Origin: Eremothecium cymbalariae DBVPG#7215
Lineage: Eukaryota; Ascomycota; Saccharomycetes; Saccharomycetales; Saccharomycetaceae
Length of the DNA: 64,000 nt
Reading direction: 5' to 3'
NCBI RefSeq assembly: GCF_000235365.1
Contig: NC_016451.1
Span: forward strand, 186,001-250,000
Made by a program: the position numbers and the translations under genes. Each line of letters begins with the position of its first letter. Position 1 is the stretch's first letter. Shown in pieces: positions 31,990 to 42,100 of this stretch. The notes beneath the pieces were generated by a model. That model was given only the letters and a program-made list of their open reading frames with translations, did no database searches and was not told the origin of the DNA.

Positions 31990-34619
31990 ATGGAAGTGAA
32001 TGCAAATAGGATTTTTTTGCACCAGTGCAATAACGATTCGGCGGAGACAATTAAGCTTGAGATGTCGCCCGTGGGGGGGTCGGTGAGCACGGGCAGTGGC
32101 AGTGTGGGGAGTGTTGAGGATGAGATTACGAAGTCTATTAGTGATCTTAATATTTTTGATTTGTTGCATAATAATCCGCCTTCTAGTTCGGACGACAACG
32201 AGGAAGCTGGTGGGGCTGCTCCGCTGGAGGAGCAGTTCCAGCGGCCGTTGCAGCAGCCCCAGCAGCGGCTGGGGCTCGGGCTGCAGCCGGTGTATGGGGC
32301 GCACCAGGGGGTTGTGGTGGCGGGAGGGTATCTCGGTGGTTGGACGGCTATGGCCACGGGGTGTAACGGTGGTGGCGGCGGGCCCAGGCACCGGACGCCG
32401 CTTCAGAAGTTGAAGTCGTCGTTGAAGTTGTCCTCGCAGGCGCAGAGCAGCTGCAGTTCGGCCTCGTTCTCCTCAAACAAGAGTGTGCGGTTTGCGCCGC
32501 AGTTGACGACGGTCAAACGGTTCGATCTGAACAGCGAGCCTATTTCTATTTCCAACGAGAATTCGCCGGAGCTGACGTCGCTGGACCAGCTGCTGCAGGC
32601 GGAGAGTTCGGTGATGGACAAGTTTTGGTTTGGGACGCCGTCGTTCGGGAAGGTCAAGTACAGTGCGGGTGGGGCAGCAGCAAGGTGCCGCTGAAGAAAA
32701 AGAACATTCCGAGATTCACGTTGGACTATGACTCGGATGACTCGGACGAAAAGGAGGACAGCGAGGAGGACGATTACTACTACGAGGATGACGAGGAGGA
32801 CGACAACGATGACGACGATGACTGCTACTACGACGAGGATGAATATTCGTCCTCGGAGGAGGAAGGCGAAGTGGACGATGATGTATATGGCCTTGGCTAC
32901 GATAATGAGGAGCGTGCGCAGCATCAGAATGTGGTCGGCACGCCAGCTCACAGAGACCGGTTCACCATCAAGCATTGGGAACTAGCAAGCTCGAACTTGA
33001 CCACGTTTCACCACGCCGCCGGCTCGCCGTTGCCGTTGCAAGACCAATTGCTTCAGTTCTTGCAAGGCCACAACATCAAGTTGAATAAGGTGTCTCTTGT
33101 GGATCAACACACGATCAAGGGCTCCCTGTACGTCGCCAATCTCAACTTTGAAAAGTTCATCGAGGTCAAGTTTTCGTTTGATGAGTGGAAAAACATCCAC
33201 TACGTGACCGCGCAGTACCTCAAAACCGTCACCTCTGACATTGACGAATTTCAGTTTATTATCGATCTATCGAGTTACAAGTATTTTATGAAGGTTAAAA
33301 ATTTGCTATATTGCCACCAACTGTCCAAGGCCACCTGGTGTCCGGTCACCATGGCGTTGTGCTGTCGCTACGATGTTAACGGCGAGACTTACTACGATAA
33401 CAACAACTATGAAAACTACCAATTTAACGCGCGATGTCTCACGGCACCCGCGATCTCGGCCTTGCCCGATGTATCGTGCCAAAAGAGGCCAAAGAGAAGG
33501 GTATCACGGGGCGGCAGGTTGCTCACTGCTTCCACAGCTGCTCCGCGCGCCGCTGTGGTTTCTAGTCTTATCAGTGGAACCACCACCACCGGCTGCCGCG
33601 CTGCCTCCGCAGGCGCCGCCACGGAAGCCGCTTTGGGCCCTGTTGTCTCCCGCGGCATCGCTACTGGCGATAGCACAGAAGGTGTAGGAGGGGCCCACAG
33701 CAAGTTCTACAAAAACGTGCCCTTGCGCAAGTCGTCGAGCTACGATTTTCTTATGAACTTTACAGAAAAGAAGTCCAGTACGGACGACAGAATCCAGCTG
33801 CCCCCTTCCTCGTTCACTTCCTTGGCGGCCGCGGCTTCAGTCGCCAATAGCTCCTGCTCCTCTTCATCCTCCTCCTCCCCTTCCTCCTCCTCCTCTATCA
33901 TTCCCCCTGAGCGCCCCTCCATAGGCAGAAGGTTCTCGGAATATACGGACTACTTTAACACTTCGCCCTTGAAACATATGTACCACTTTGATTCGTCAAC
34001 CAAAATGGCCAACTCTGCGGAATCTTCACCACATGGCGGCTCAATGACAACTGGAAATATGAGACCGGCCTCGGTTCCCCTATCGTCTGTATCTACTAGC
34101 CCGGTGACTTCTGGAACAACTTTTGCAAGCAGCCCAACGACGAACAAAATTACGTCGGCCGCTACTTCTGTTGCTGCGTCGAGAGAATACATCCATGAAA
34201 GCCGGCCTTCAACTTCAGATGACTCCCTATTGCATATTCCTAGAGTAGGATCACATTTGTACTCGTCCAGCTGTTCAGCAACCCCTACTAGTGTTGACAC
34301 CGACACCAATAGCGACTGTCAACGCGACAGCGACAACGCCGTTAAAAACCGAAAAAAATTGAACCCTCTTATCATTAATCACAGTTGCAACAGCAAACCT
34401 AGCGGCCATCGTTCGCAACCGGCTGCTGATGTTGACGATTACGAAAAAATGCTTGAAGGGTATCCATACTATCCAACGGCACTCCCGCCCGACAAAAACA
34501 CCGAGGTCCGAGACATGAACGCATACATAACTAAAGCTGCATGTTCCTCCCCTGCGTCTGTGACTAAGGGTTCTGAAATTGTGACCGTAATGCCTGAAGA
34601 TGACAATTGTATTGCATGA
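31990..34619 (+). CDS. GAC1: Gac1/Pig1-type PP1 glycogen-targeting subunit, with a frameshift
   Basis: Single ancestor-type counterpart of S. cerevisiae GAC1 (YOR178C) and PIG1 (YLR273C), which bring protein phosphatase Glc7 to glycogen synthase. The PP1-docking RVxF-type motif KSVRF lies at residues 164-168 (NKSVRFAPQLTTVKRFD). A very acidic stretch (~250-300) is followed by a CBM21 carbohydrate-binding domain (~350-480, VSLVDQHTIKGSLYVANLNF then LSKATWCPVTMALCC) and a long Ser/Thr-rich tail. The frame is interrupted at the G4 run 32671-32674. The upstream part would end at 32694, and the downstream frame continues to 34619. One more G would join them into about 876 residues. The first half is strikingly GC-rich. 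A longer frame begins at a GTG; the ATG at 31990 is preferred. Confidence 0.85.
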
Positions 34620-35706
34620 TATTAAAGAAATAAAAAAAAGATCTTCCCATCTGAATTTTTTTTCATTTCTCTCTATTTTTCTCCCCCTTCCCTTCTTACC
34701 CATCGTATGTATACAAATCATACCACCAAGGGGATATAAAAACTTACTGCCGGTTCGGTGTCCAATTTTTTACTAGTACTATACTTTTAAGAACGACAAT
34801 TTAATTTGCAAATGAAGCTAAGGAAGAGAATGGGGAAAATCCATTCCCTCTCCCATATTAAATTATTCATTTCTTTTCGCATTGTTCAAAAATTCCACCA
34901 CACAACCCTGCCCGTACTCCCATGGTACTCTAAAAGCTCACTCTATCAATAAACAGAATCATAGTTTGCCCTTTTGTACCACTACTACTGCCCCTGTTTT
35001 CCGCCCCGTACACGTGAAGTGTATATTATTGTTGTTATTTGTTGTTTTCAAAACCATATAGAAGTTTTCTCGTTTCTCAACTATACATATGTATGTATGT
35101 ATATATATGCATTCTTATAAAGTCAATATACATCGTGGTAAACCATTTTTAACTACCACCAGTAGCAGCATCGTGAGCTTTTAACCACCTGTCGTTTTCG
35201 ATGGATGCCCGTTTGAGCTAGGGACCATATGCCTACGTAGTTACTATATTCGAGTTTTGCAACATGCAGTTTCATTGGTTGCCTAGGAAACCAAAATTCC
35301 GTCCGCTGGCGCGCTTTATGATTATGTAATTGTTTTTTTGAGGCACATTTTGACGAACCGATAATAACTGCTATCAGAACACAAGGACACACCGGTTATT
35401 GACACTGATATTCATATATATATATACGCATGTATGTATGTATGTATGTATGTATGTATCCCTCCTGGTCTTGCTCACCTGATTTCCATGGTGGTCTCTC
35501 ACTTTATTTAAAAAAGTAAAAGAAAAAAGAAAATTCTTCACTATAAATTACTGTTTGTGGTGTGGAATTTATCAAATTCAGATATACCAACGTCAGTCAG
35601 TCAGTCCCTTTCATTATAAGAATTACAAAAAATTAGGAAAATGAAAAAGACAAAAACGACAGATTAAATAGTCAATTGTAACTAAAGCACAGTTCAACAA
35701 AGAGTG
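34620..35706. other. GAC1-MPC54 intergenic region
   Basis: 1.09 kb with no convincing gene. It has a TATG microsatellite (about 35429-35459), a shorter TATG run near 35090-35105, and T-rich terminator-like sequence after GAC1 (34650-34690). A 79-codon minus-strand frame (35153-35392) shows nothing recognisable. Confidence 0.4.
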
Positions 35707-36843
35707 ATGTCATCTAATAATGTCCATGCTAGCGAAGATGGCCCATGTCTTCTTGATCTAACGTTTATGAAGAATAAAAGTGTGTCGGAGGACCCTAGTT
35801 TCGTGGAAATTGCGGTAAATGGGATTCTAGATCAAGATACAGTAGTGGCACAAAGGAAAATTAAATTCAATGACTGTCCAATGGGTCCCAAGCTGACGAA
35901 AAACGAGGTTCCAGCGATTCCCAAGAAGTCTATCCTTGTCAACCGCGAAAATACAACCGACACACCAACAGAGCAGGAAATCCCGAATGAGGAAGTGCTT
36001 CTTCTACTAAGACGCTGTTTTAATTTCTGTAATTTAGATACAGACGGCATTGAAAAACGTTCTATAGAGGAAAATTTAGAATCAATTAGTTATGGCATCA
36101 TCTCTACGTTCAGATTCCATGAGTGCTGTTATAAGTACGCTCACGAGCTAGAGACTACATCAAAAGTGAAGGCAGAATGCCCAATAGTGCCCTTAGTAGA
36201 GGGTAAATCGCCTGCAGATGCTGAGTTGCAACATGAAGCCGTGGTGTGGAAAATAGAGGCTGAAGCCCTGGGTATAAAAAACAACGTCTTGATGGTTGAG
36301 AATGGGAAGCTTATCAATGAGCTGACATCTCTGCGACAGACAATCAGAAACCTAAGAGATGAAAAGGAAAACTTAAAAGCACAAGTTTACGAAAAAGATA
36401 TTCAACTCTTCAAATTGAAGGATAAAATAAAGGACAATAATATTGAGACCCAGACAAAAATTAAGCAGCTTCAGGATACTACGGGGCGGCTCGAGAAAGT
36501 GATAACACAAAGGACGTCCACAATTTCTAATTTGAAACAAGATAGGCATACTTTAAGAAAACAACTAGCAAAGAGCACCGAAAATAATATCAATCTAAAA
36601 GGTGCAAATAACCGTTTAAAACAACATGTTGATAACCTATTATATTTGTTTAATGACTGTGAAAATCCTGCATCTGAAAATAACCCTAGCCAATTACCAC
36701 AACAATTTGAACACTTAAAGTTAACTTCTGACATCGAAAGTGATCATATTGCTACTACTAAAAAGATCAGGCCATTATCATCAAACCACTGTAGATCCAC
36801 TAGAAATAGACACATTAGCTCTAAAGTACCTGGATATATTTGA
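35707..36843 (+). CDS. MPC54: Coiled-coil protein, probable Mpc54 (meiotic spindle-pole plaque)
   Basis: A 378-residue protein with a mostly disordered N-terminus and a strong coiled coil over about residues 160-310 (heptads in EAEALGIKNNVLMVENGKL and in LRQTIRNLRDEKENLKAQ). There is no catalytic motif or membrane segment. In the reconstructed ancestral order the gene between GAC1 (YOR178C) and HEM15 (YOR176W) is MPC54 (YOR177C). That gene encodes a fast-evolving coiled-coil component of the meiotic outer plaque needed to start prospore membranes. Coiled coil, length and position fit, but sequence identity is not obvious by eye, so the name rests mainly on synteny. The frame starts one codon earlier at GTG; ATG at 35707 is chosen. 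Confidence 0.6.
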   Translation: MSSNNVHASEDGPCLLDLTFMKNKSVSEDPSFVEIAVNGILDQDTVVAQRKIKFNDCPMGPKLTKNEVPAIPKKSILVNRENTTDTPTEQEIPNEEVLLLLRRCFNFCNLDTDGIEKRSIEENLESISYGIISTFRFHECCYKYAHELETTSKVKAECPIVPLVEGKSPADAELQHEAVVWKIEAEALGIKNNVLMVENGKLINELTSLRQTIRNLRDEKENLKAQVYEKDIQLFKLKDKIKDNNIETQTKIKQLQDTTGRLEKVITQRTSTISNLKQDRHTLRKQLAKSTENNINLKGANNRLKQHVDNLLYLFNDCENPASENNPSQLPQQFEHLKLTSDIESDHIATTKKIRPLSSNHCRSTRNRHISSKVPGYI

Positions 36844-37064
36844 AAAAAAATCATATCGTCATATATATATGTATTTATGTCTGTACCTTTTTCCATTCCT
36901 GTTTAAAATTCTTCAATTAATGCAATTGTTCCCCCAGAAACCATCCAGCACTGATATCACATTTATTACTTTAAACTACAGAAATTAACCTATAATTGAA
37001 ATTCGTAGGTTAATTGTAATACAGTTATATATAATAAGTGATAGTAGAAATTCATCCGCTCGAG

Positions 37065-37130
37065 GGCCACTAACTTCAGGTCACCCGCTAGCTGGAGTAT
37101 CTCGTCACGTGCCAGCTAAAATTTAAAGTT
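37065..37130 (+). repeat. LTR-like fragment A
   Basis: About 66 bp. Its core (37074-37116: CTTCAGGTCACCC, then CTAGCTGGAGTATCTCGTCA and CGTGCCAGCTAA) nearly equals the start of LTR-like copy C at 38247-38293. Its first bases GGCCACTAACTTCAGGT also resemble the start of copy B at 37484 (GGCCACTATCTTGAGGT). It directly abuts the stop codon of the small secreted-protein ORF. Confidence 0.6.
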
Positions 37131-37436
37131 TTAGGAACTTGCTACCTTTTTGACTCTAACACTCCTATTGTACCGGTCTACGCTTAATCTGGCGTTGTTG
37201 TTTGCCGTAGTAAGCCTGCCCGCATATTGATAATCGCCCGTGCAGTCACTGCCTCTATAGCTAAAAACATCGATGGTCTCGGTGATATCTTTGAACATCA
37301 GTCCGGTTGTCGAGTCATGCTCATAACATCCGTCGCTTACCAATTGGGCTTCTGGCGGGTTGAATCCGGACCCACTTGTATGGTATGTTATAACAAGTGC
37401 TTCTGAGACAGCTGCTAATAATAACAACAACTTCAT
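37131..37436 (-). CDS. Small secreted protein with two cysteines, unknown function
   Basis: A 101-residue ORF starting MKLLLLLAAVSEALV, a short hydrophobic signal peptide (cleavage probably near residues 13-16). The mature part has two cysteines (DGCYEHDS and GSDCTGDYQY), suggesting one disulphide, one Asn-x-Ser site near the end (NRS), and a basic C-terminus (VRVKKVASS). I do not recognise a family. The composition is clearly protein-like, and the ORF is the only gene inside the repeat-rich island between MPC54 and YCS4. It is bounded by LTR-like sequence on both sides (37065-37130 and 37484 onward), so it may be a recently gained or lineage-specific gene. The longer frame to 37475 starts at a TTG. 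Whether it is expressed is unknown. Confidence 0.55.
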   Translation of the reverse strand: MKLLLLLAAVSEALVITYHTSGSGFNPPEAQLVSDGCYEHDSTTGLMFKDITETIDVFSYRGSDCTGDYQYAGRLTTANNNARLSVDRYNRSVRVKKVASS

Positions 37437-37483
37437 TTTAATTTGTCTTTTTGTTAAGTGATAATAATATACCAAATGCCGAC

Positions 37484-37775
37484 GGCCACTATCTTGAGGT
37501 AATGTGCTCGATAATACTTAGTCGACGATCAGTTACTGCTTATAGTCTCTAATCTGGCTCAAATATCCTCTAGGGTTCTAGCTGATACCAGTATATAATT
37601 TAACTATTCTAATCTAGCTAGTTGGGTCTCCTTATATAGTTTTCTGCTGTCATACTTAAGCTCTCTTAACTTAATCGCCATGCAGATTTCTAGCTGATAA
37701 TTGCGCAATGGCTATCATCCCCATTGTCTCCTAACGACTCTGATTCATTGTTTGGTTTCACGACAATTTCTGTCA
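37484..37775 (+). repeat. LTR-like repeat copy B (probable solo LTR)
   Basis: About 290 bp sharing ordered blocks with copy C: GATCAGTTACTGCTTATA (from about 37527), TACTTAAGCTCTCTTA (about 37653), ATGCAGATTTCTAGCTGATA (about 37680), CTCCTAACGACTCTGATTC (about 37727) and an end in TTTCACGACA...GTCA (37775). The spacing between blocks is broadly kept, with small indels. Position close to a tRNA gene and the absence of coding sequence fit a degraded solo long terminal repeat of a Ty-like element. Confidence 0.6.
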
Positions 37776-37780
37776 AGGGC

Positions 37781-37830
37781 CTATAAATTAAATATAGTTC
37801 CTATAAATTAAATATAGTTCCTATAAATTA
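37781..37830 (+). repeat. 20-bp tandem repeat, 2.5 copies
   Basis: The unit CTATAAATTAAATATAGTTC occurs at 37781-37800 and 37801-37820, with a third half copy at 37821-37830. It marks the left boundary of the AT-rich island that follows. Confidence 0.95.
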
Positions 37831-38246
37831 TCTTAATATATTAATTAATAATATATATTGTAATAATATTCAAACTAATCCCCAGGTCCATTATTCCTTA
37901 AAAGGAAATGGACCTGGGATATAAAACTTATTAATAACATAACAAAAGTTATAAATATAAAATATATAAATTCTATTAGATAATTCAAGTTTAACAATAG
38001 ATAATTAAGTATATTAATCTATGATTTCTAGAATTTGTTGAACTAAAAAAGGATATTTTATCATTAGAAAACTATATAATAATTCATTTAAATTCTCATA
38101 CAATGGTTTAATTTAGTATTATTTTTAAAAAATTATTTTATAAATTAATAATAAATTATTTTATAATTAATAATAAAATTAATATCAATAACCCAGGGGA
38201 CCAAAAGTAAGCTGAGCTTACTTTTGGTCCCCTGTAATAATAATAA
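37781..38246. other. AT-rich segment with GC-rich hairpins, probable mitochondrial DNA insertion (NUMT)
   Basis: About 465 bp of almost pure A+T (for example only 4 G/C in 38101-38160), interrupted by two compact GC-rich inverted repeats. Hairpin 1 is 37881-37918, with arms CCCAGGTCCA and TGGACCTGGG and an inner TTCCTT/AAGGAA. Hairpin 2 is 38194-38234, with perfect 20-bp arms around a single G. AT-rich DNA with isolated palindromic GC clusters is the hallmark of yeast mitochondrial intergenic DNA and is unlike the rest of this window. It lies between two LTR-like repeats. No tRNA, rRNA or protein fragment was recognised inside, so the mitochondrial source is an inference. Confidence 0.6.
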
Positions 38247-38644
38247 CTTGAGATCACGTGCTAGCTGGAGTATCTCGTCACGTGCCGGCTAATGTTTTAC
38301 TTGAGGATCAGTTACTGCTTATATAGTCTAGTCTAGTTAATTACCCTCTACTGTAGAGGAAACTACTAATATAATCTAGCTAGCTGGGTCTCTGTATATA
38401 CTTTTCTGTGTCCTACTTAAGCTCTCTTACTTACTTGCTATGCAGATTCCTAGCCGATAACAGCTCAATGGTTATCTTGACACTTCTAACAACTCTGATT
38501 CGCTGTTATACAATGGTTATCATCTTCACAGTCTCCTAACGACTCTGATTCGCTGTTTCTTTGTCTTGTTATCGTGACTATCAAGATGCTCCTTAGCCTG
38601 ACTATCAGAACTATCGAGATGTTCTTTTAGTTTTACGACAGTCA
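38247..38644 (+). repeat. LTR-like repeat copy C (probable solo LTR) upstream of tRNA-Val
   Basis: About 398 bp, the fullest copy of the repeat, ending some 55 bp before tRNA-Val. It combines the block shared with fragment A (38247-38293) and all blocks shared with copy B (from 38307 to 38644). It also contains an internal near-duplication of about 50 bp: CAATGGTTATC...AACTCTGATTCGCTGTT occurs at about 38467-38506 and again at about 38511-38560. Location next to a Pol III gene is typical of Ty-like insertion. Confidence 0.6.
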
Positions 38645-38699
38645 CGTGACTTCGAATGCGTAATAGGTCAAAAAATAAGGTGAAGGCTCACAGTTATTT

Positions 38700-38773
38700 G
38701 GTTTCGTGGTCTAGTCGGTTATGGCATCTGCTTAACACGCAGAACGTCCCCAGTTCGATCCTGGGCGAAATCA
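38700..38773 (+). tRNA. tRNA-Val (anticodon AAC)
   Basis: A 74-nt intron-less tRNA. The acceptor stem GGTTTCG pairs with CGAAATC (one G-T pair) plus discriminator A. The anticodon stem TCTGC/GCAGA encloses loop TTAACAC with anticodon AAC (38734-38736). The T-arm is CCCAGTTCGATCCTGGG. It decodes GUU and, with inosine, GUC. Confidence 0.97.
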
Positions 38774-39138
38774 TTTTTTGTGCCTTTAGCATCACATGTT
38801 GAGGTGTTTACCCAGTCCATTAAGTCAAATTGATGTGAAAGTTATCCTTTAAGCATCCCACCTTAGAGATTAGTACTAATATCTTGACTTATTTTACTCT
38901 TGGTGTGTGTTTCCCAGTGCTGCAGGTAATACAGCTGAAAAGAACCTTGGTTGTCGCTTTAGATTTCTTCACCAGAACCGTTTTTACCAGAAAATCAATA
39001 AACAGTAACACAAAGAAAGGCCTATTGAGAGACTAAATCTGCCTAAAGAATCAGCTACCCGCAGCTAGTACGATACCTCTGGATATATACATATCGACGT
39101 GATTTCGAGCGTTCAACATCAAAACAATATTCAAGCTA
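38774..39138. other. tRNA-Val to YCS4 spacer
   Basis: 365 bp holding the YCS4 promoter. A T-run (38774-38780) right after the tRNA is the Pol III terminator. No other element is clear. Confidence 0.4.
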
Positions 39139-42100
39139 ATGGTGGGGTTCCGGTTGTCAGCTTATTTGACGCGTTTCCAAACATGTGACAAACGATCGTT
39201 TCCACCAGTTGATAATGCCAATAGGGAAATAAATTTGATAACAGATAGGCTAGCCATTTCACCAGAGGATATATATTCCGATGAAGAGCTTCTGGACACG
39301 CTTATTGATTTGGCACATGGGTTTTCTCACTTACTCCCTAAATTACAACAGCAGTTAAGTTATCTGGTGAGTTCGTGTTTGAAAAACTTGGCTCAAACTA
39401 TCAATGTGAATTTGTCTTCGAATGCCAGTAACGATGAAATAATAGGGATGCTACCATTGTGGAAGTCTTATTTGGAGCGTTATGGATACTTATTACATGT
39501 TATGTTGATATTTTTGCAGGAAGATGTTGCTGCTGCGTCGATAGCCAGCACTGGGAAGTCTAGCAGCAAGCGGCAAATAAGTAGTTCTACTATTGATTTG
39601 TTCAAGAGGAGTTGCGATCAAATAGAAGGATTTTTAGAAGCTGTTGTTAAGGTTTTGGATTTGAACTTATCCAAGATGTTTCAAACCACGGCAGAGAGAG
39701 ATTTATTCATTGGATTATATACGAAGCCTTTGTTTGTGTTGATCGAAACCGAACAGGTAGTCAAAGTGCATTCGTTGAAGATGTTTACAATTCGGATCAT
39801 TGCGACTTCGGTGAAACACCATGGACAGTTGTCGAGTGTGCAAAACGCAATATTGTCTACTTTGACATATTTCCCTCATCTCACCAACTTTAATGCAGAA
39901 GTGTTAAAGGTGGTTAACGATGATTTTGACTACCCTCAGTTAACCGAGGAAGTTCTGCGAGATATAAGCAATAAAGAATTTAGCGCTAAGGATAATACGG
40001 GCCCCAAGGCCATTTCAAGTTTTTTGGTCAGGTTATCCGAATTGATTCCCAAAATTGTTCTGCGGCAGATGACTCTTATTGTGAAATTGTTGAACAACAG
40101 TTCATTTACACTTCGTTGCGCCATTGTCGAAACTTGTGGCAATATTGTAATAGATATTTGCAAAAACAAACAGGAATTGGAACGCTACAAAAATCAAGTG
40201 GAAGTTCTTTTGGAATTATTAGAAGAAAGATTTCTTGATTCTAACCCTTACGTGAGGAGTAAAGCCATTCAAGGATGCCTGAAGGTGTGTGATTTAGATG
40301 CTAAGTTTAATAAAAACAGATTGAACTTAACAAGACTAGCAGTAAGATCTTTACAGGATCGGTCATCTTTGGTTCGCAGAAATTCAGTGAAACTGCTCTC
40401 CAAATTAATTCTAACTCATCCTTTCACACAAATGCATGGTACTCAATTACGGCTAAGCCAGTGGGAGCAGAGGCACAAGAATGCGTTACATCAGTTAGAC
40501 ACTCTTCTAAAGGATAGCAATGAAGATCCAGAAGAAGACAGTTTAGAGCATACTCCAGAACATGGTGTAGCACTACAGAACAGCCATGAAAAGGGCCATG
40601 AGCATTCTGAAAACACATTAGAGAATGAAACTGAGAATAAAAATTTAATGGAAAATACACAAGCAATTTTCAAGATACGGCTAACAATACAATATTATAA
40701 AGACGCTGTGGATTTTATAACAATTATCCATGAAGGTATATATCTGGCATGTGGTTTGCTATTTTCCAGGAACAGAAATGAGGTTCTAGAAACCATGGAC
40801 TTCTTTGCACTGGCTGATGCGTATGATATTGAATTGAGTCATCTTGGCATTAAACGAATGCTGAACCTGGTGTGGATGAAAGGTGCTAATGATGAAGGTA
40901 CCAGCATTGCTTCGCATCTGGTAGATTGTTATAAGGACTTATTTTTCACTGCTCCTGAATCTTCCAACTGTAAGGAAAAGGCTGCATATATTGCCAAGAA
41001 TCTGGTGCAGTTAACGAAAGACACATCCTTTGCTGATTTAGCTTCCTTAGAGAAGTTATTAGGGTTGATGTATCTTGAAAAATTAATTGACCAAAACGTA
41101 GTGAACGTGTTGTGGGGTATTTATAATAGTGCTGCAAATAAGGATCAAGGTACCTTTACAAATGATCAAATCCACGGATCAATCATCGTTCTAGGGATGC
41201 TGTCTTTAGTCGATAATGAAGTTGCTCTGAAGGGCTTAGATGCTTTGTTAAATTCTGGACTTGGTGAACCAGGCCGTAAAGATTTGATTTTATCAAAATT
41301 CTCTTGTATTGCACTGCAAAGAATGATGCCCGGTGGGAGCGAACAGTCATCCACATTTCAAGTACCTAGAGAAGAGGATGCTGTAAGAAAGTTGCATGAT
41401 AAGATAATCGAATACACAGAAGATCAAAATTTTTATCCTGTTTGCGAACATGCAATTAATGCACTATTCGCAATATCTCGTCAACCCGATGTGGTTTGCA
41501 GTGAATTAATAAAGGAAAAAACAATGATGACATTTGGTGAGCTGGAAAACTCTTCAGCTCAAAATACAACCTATAGGATTGTCTCTCTAACGCAATTACT
41601 ATTCATCGTTGGTCAGGTTGCTATTAAAACCATTGTATATTTAGAAAAATGCGAGGCTGAGTTTAAAAAGAGAAAGATTGAAACTGAAATAGCCAAAAAT
41701 AATAGGAAATCAGCAACTACTAAAAAAGACGATGTAGATGTATCAGTGCAACATGAGGAAGAAACCCAGAAGGAATTGGAAATGATTGGAGGTACAAACG
41801 AAGATGATTTTGCCGATGCGGTTCATTTTATTAAGGAGAATAAATTGCTATTTGGGGAAAATTCGCTGCTTGCCAAATTCGGGTCGTTGGTAGAGGAAAT
41901 AGTATCTAATACCGCAAAGTTCAGCGATCCAATGTTACAGAGGGCTGCAGTCCTCTGTTTAGAAAAGTTCATGTGCGTATCCTCCAAGTTTTGTGAGAGA
42001 AACTTGCCACTTTTAATTACAGTGATGGAGAAGTCTAAGGATCCAATCATCCGTTCGAATGCTGTATTAGGATTGGGTGATATGGCAGTCTGTTTCAATA

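Noticed and set aside
32403..32975. 190-residue minus-strand frame with a valine-rich hydrophobic stretch
   Set aside because: It is the complement of the acidic GAC/GAG repeat region of the GAC1 homolog, which reads as Val/Leu/Ile on the other strand.
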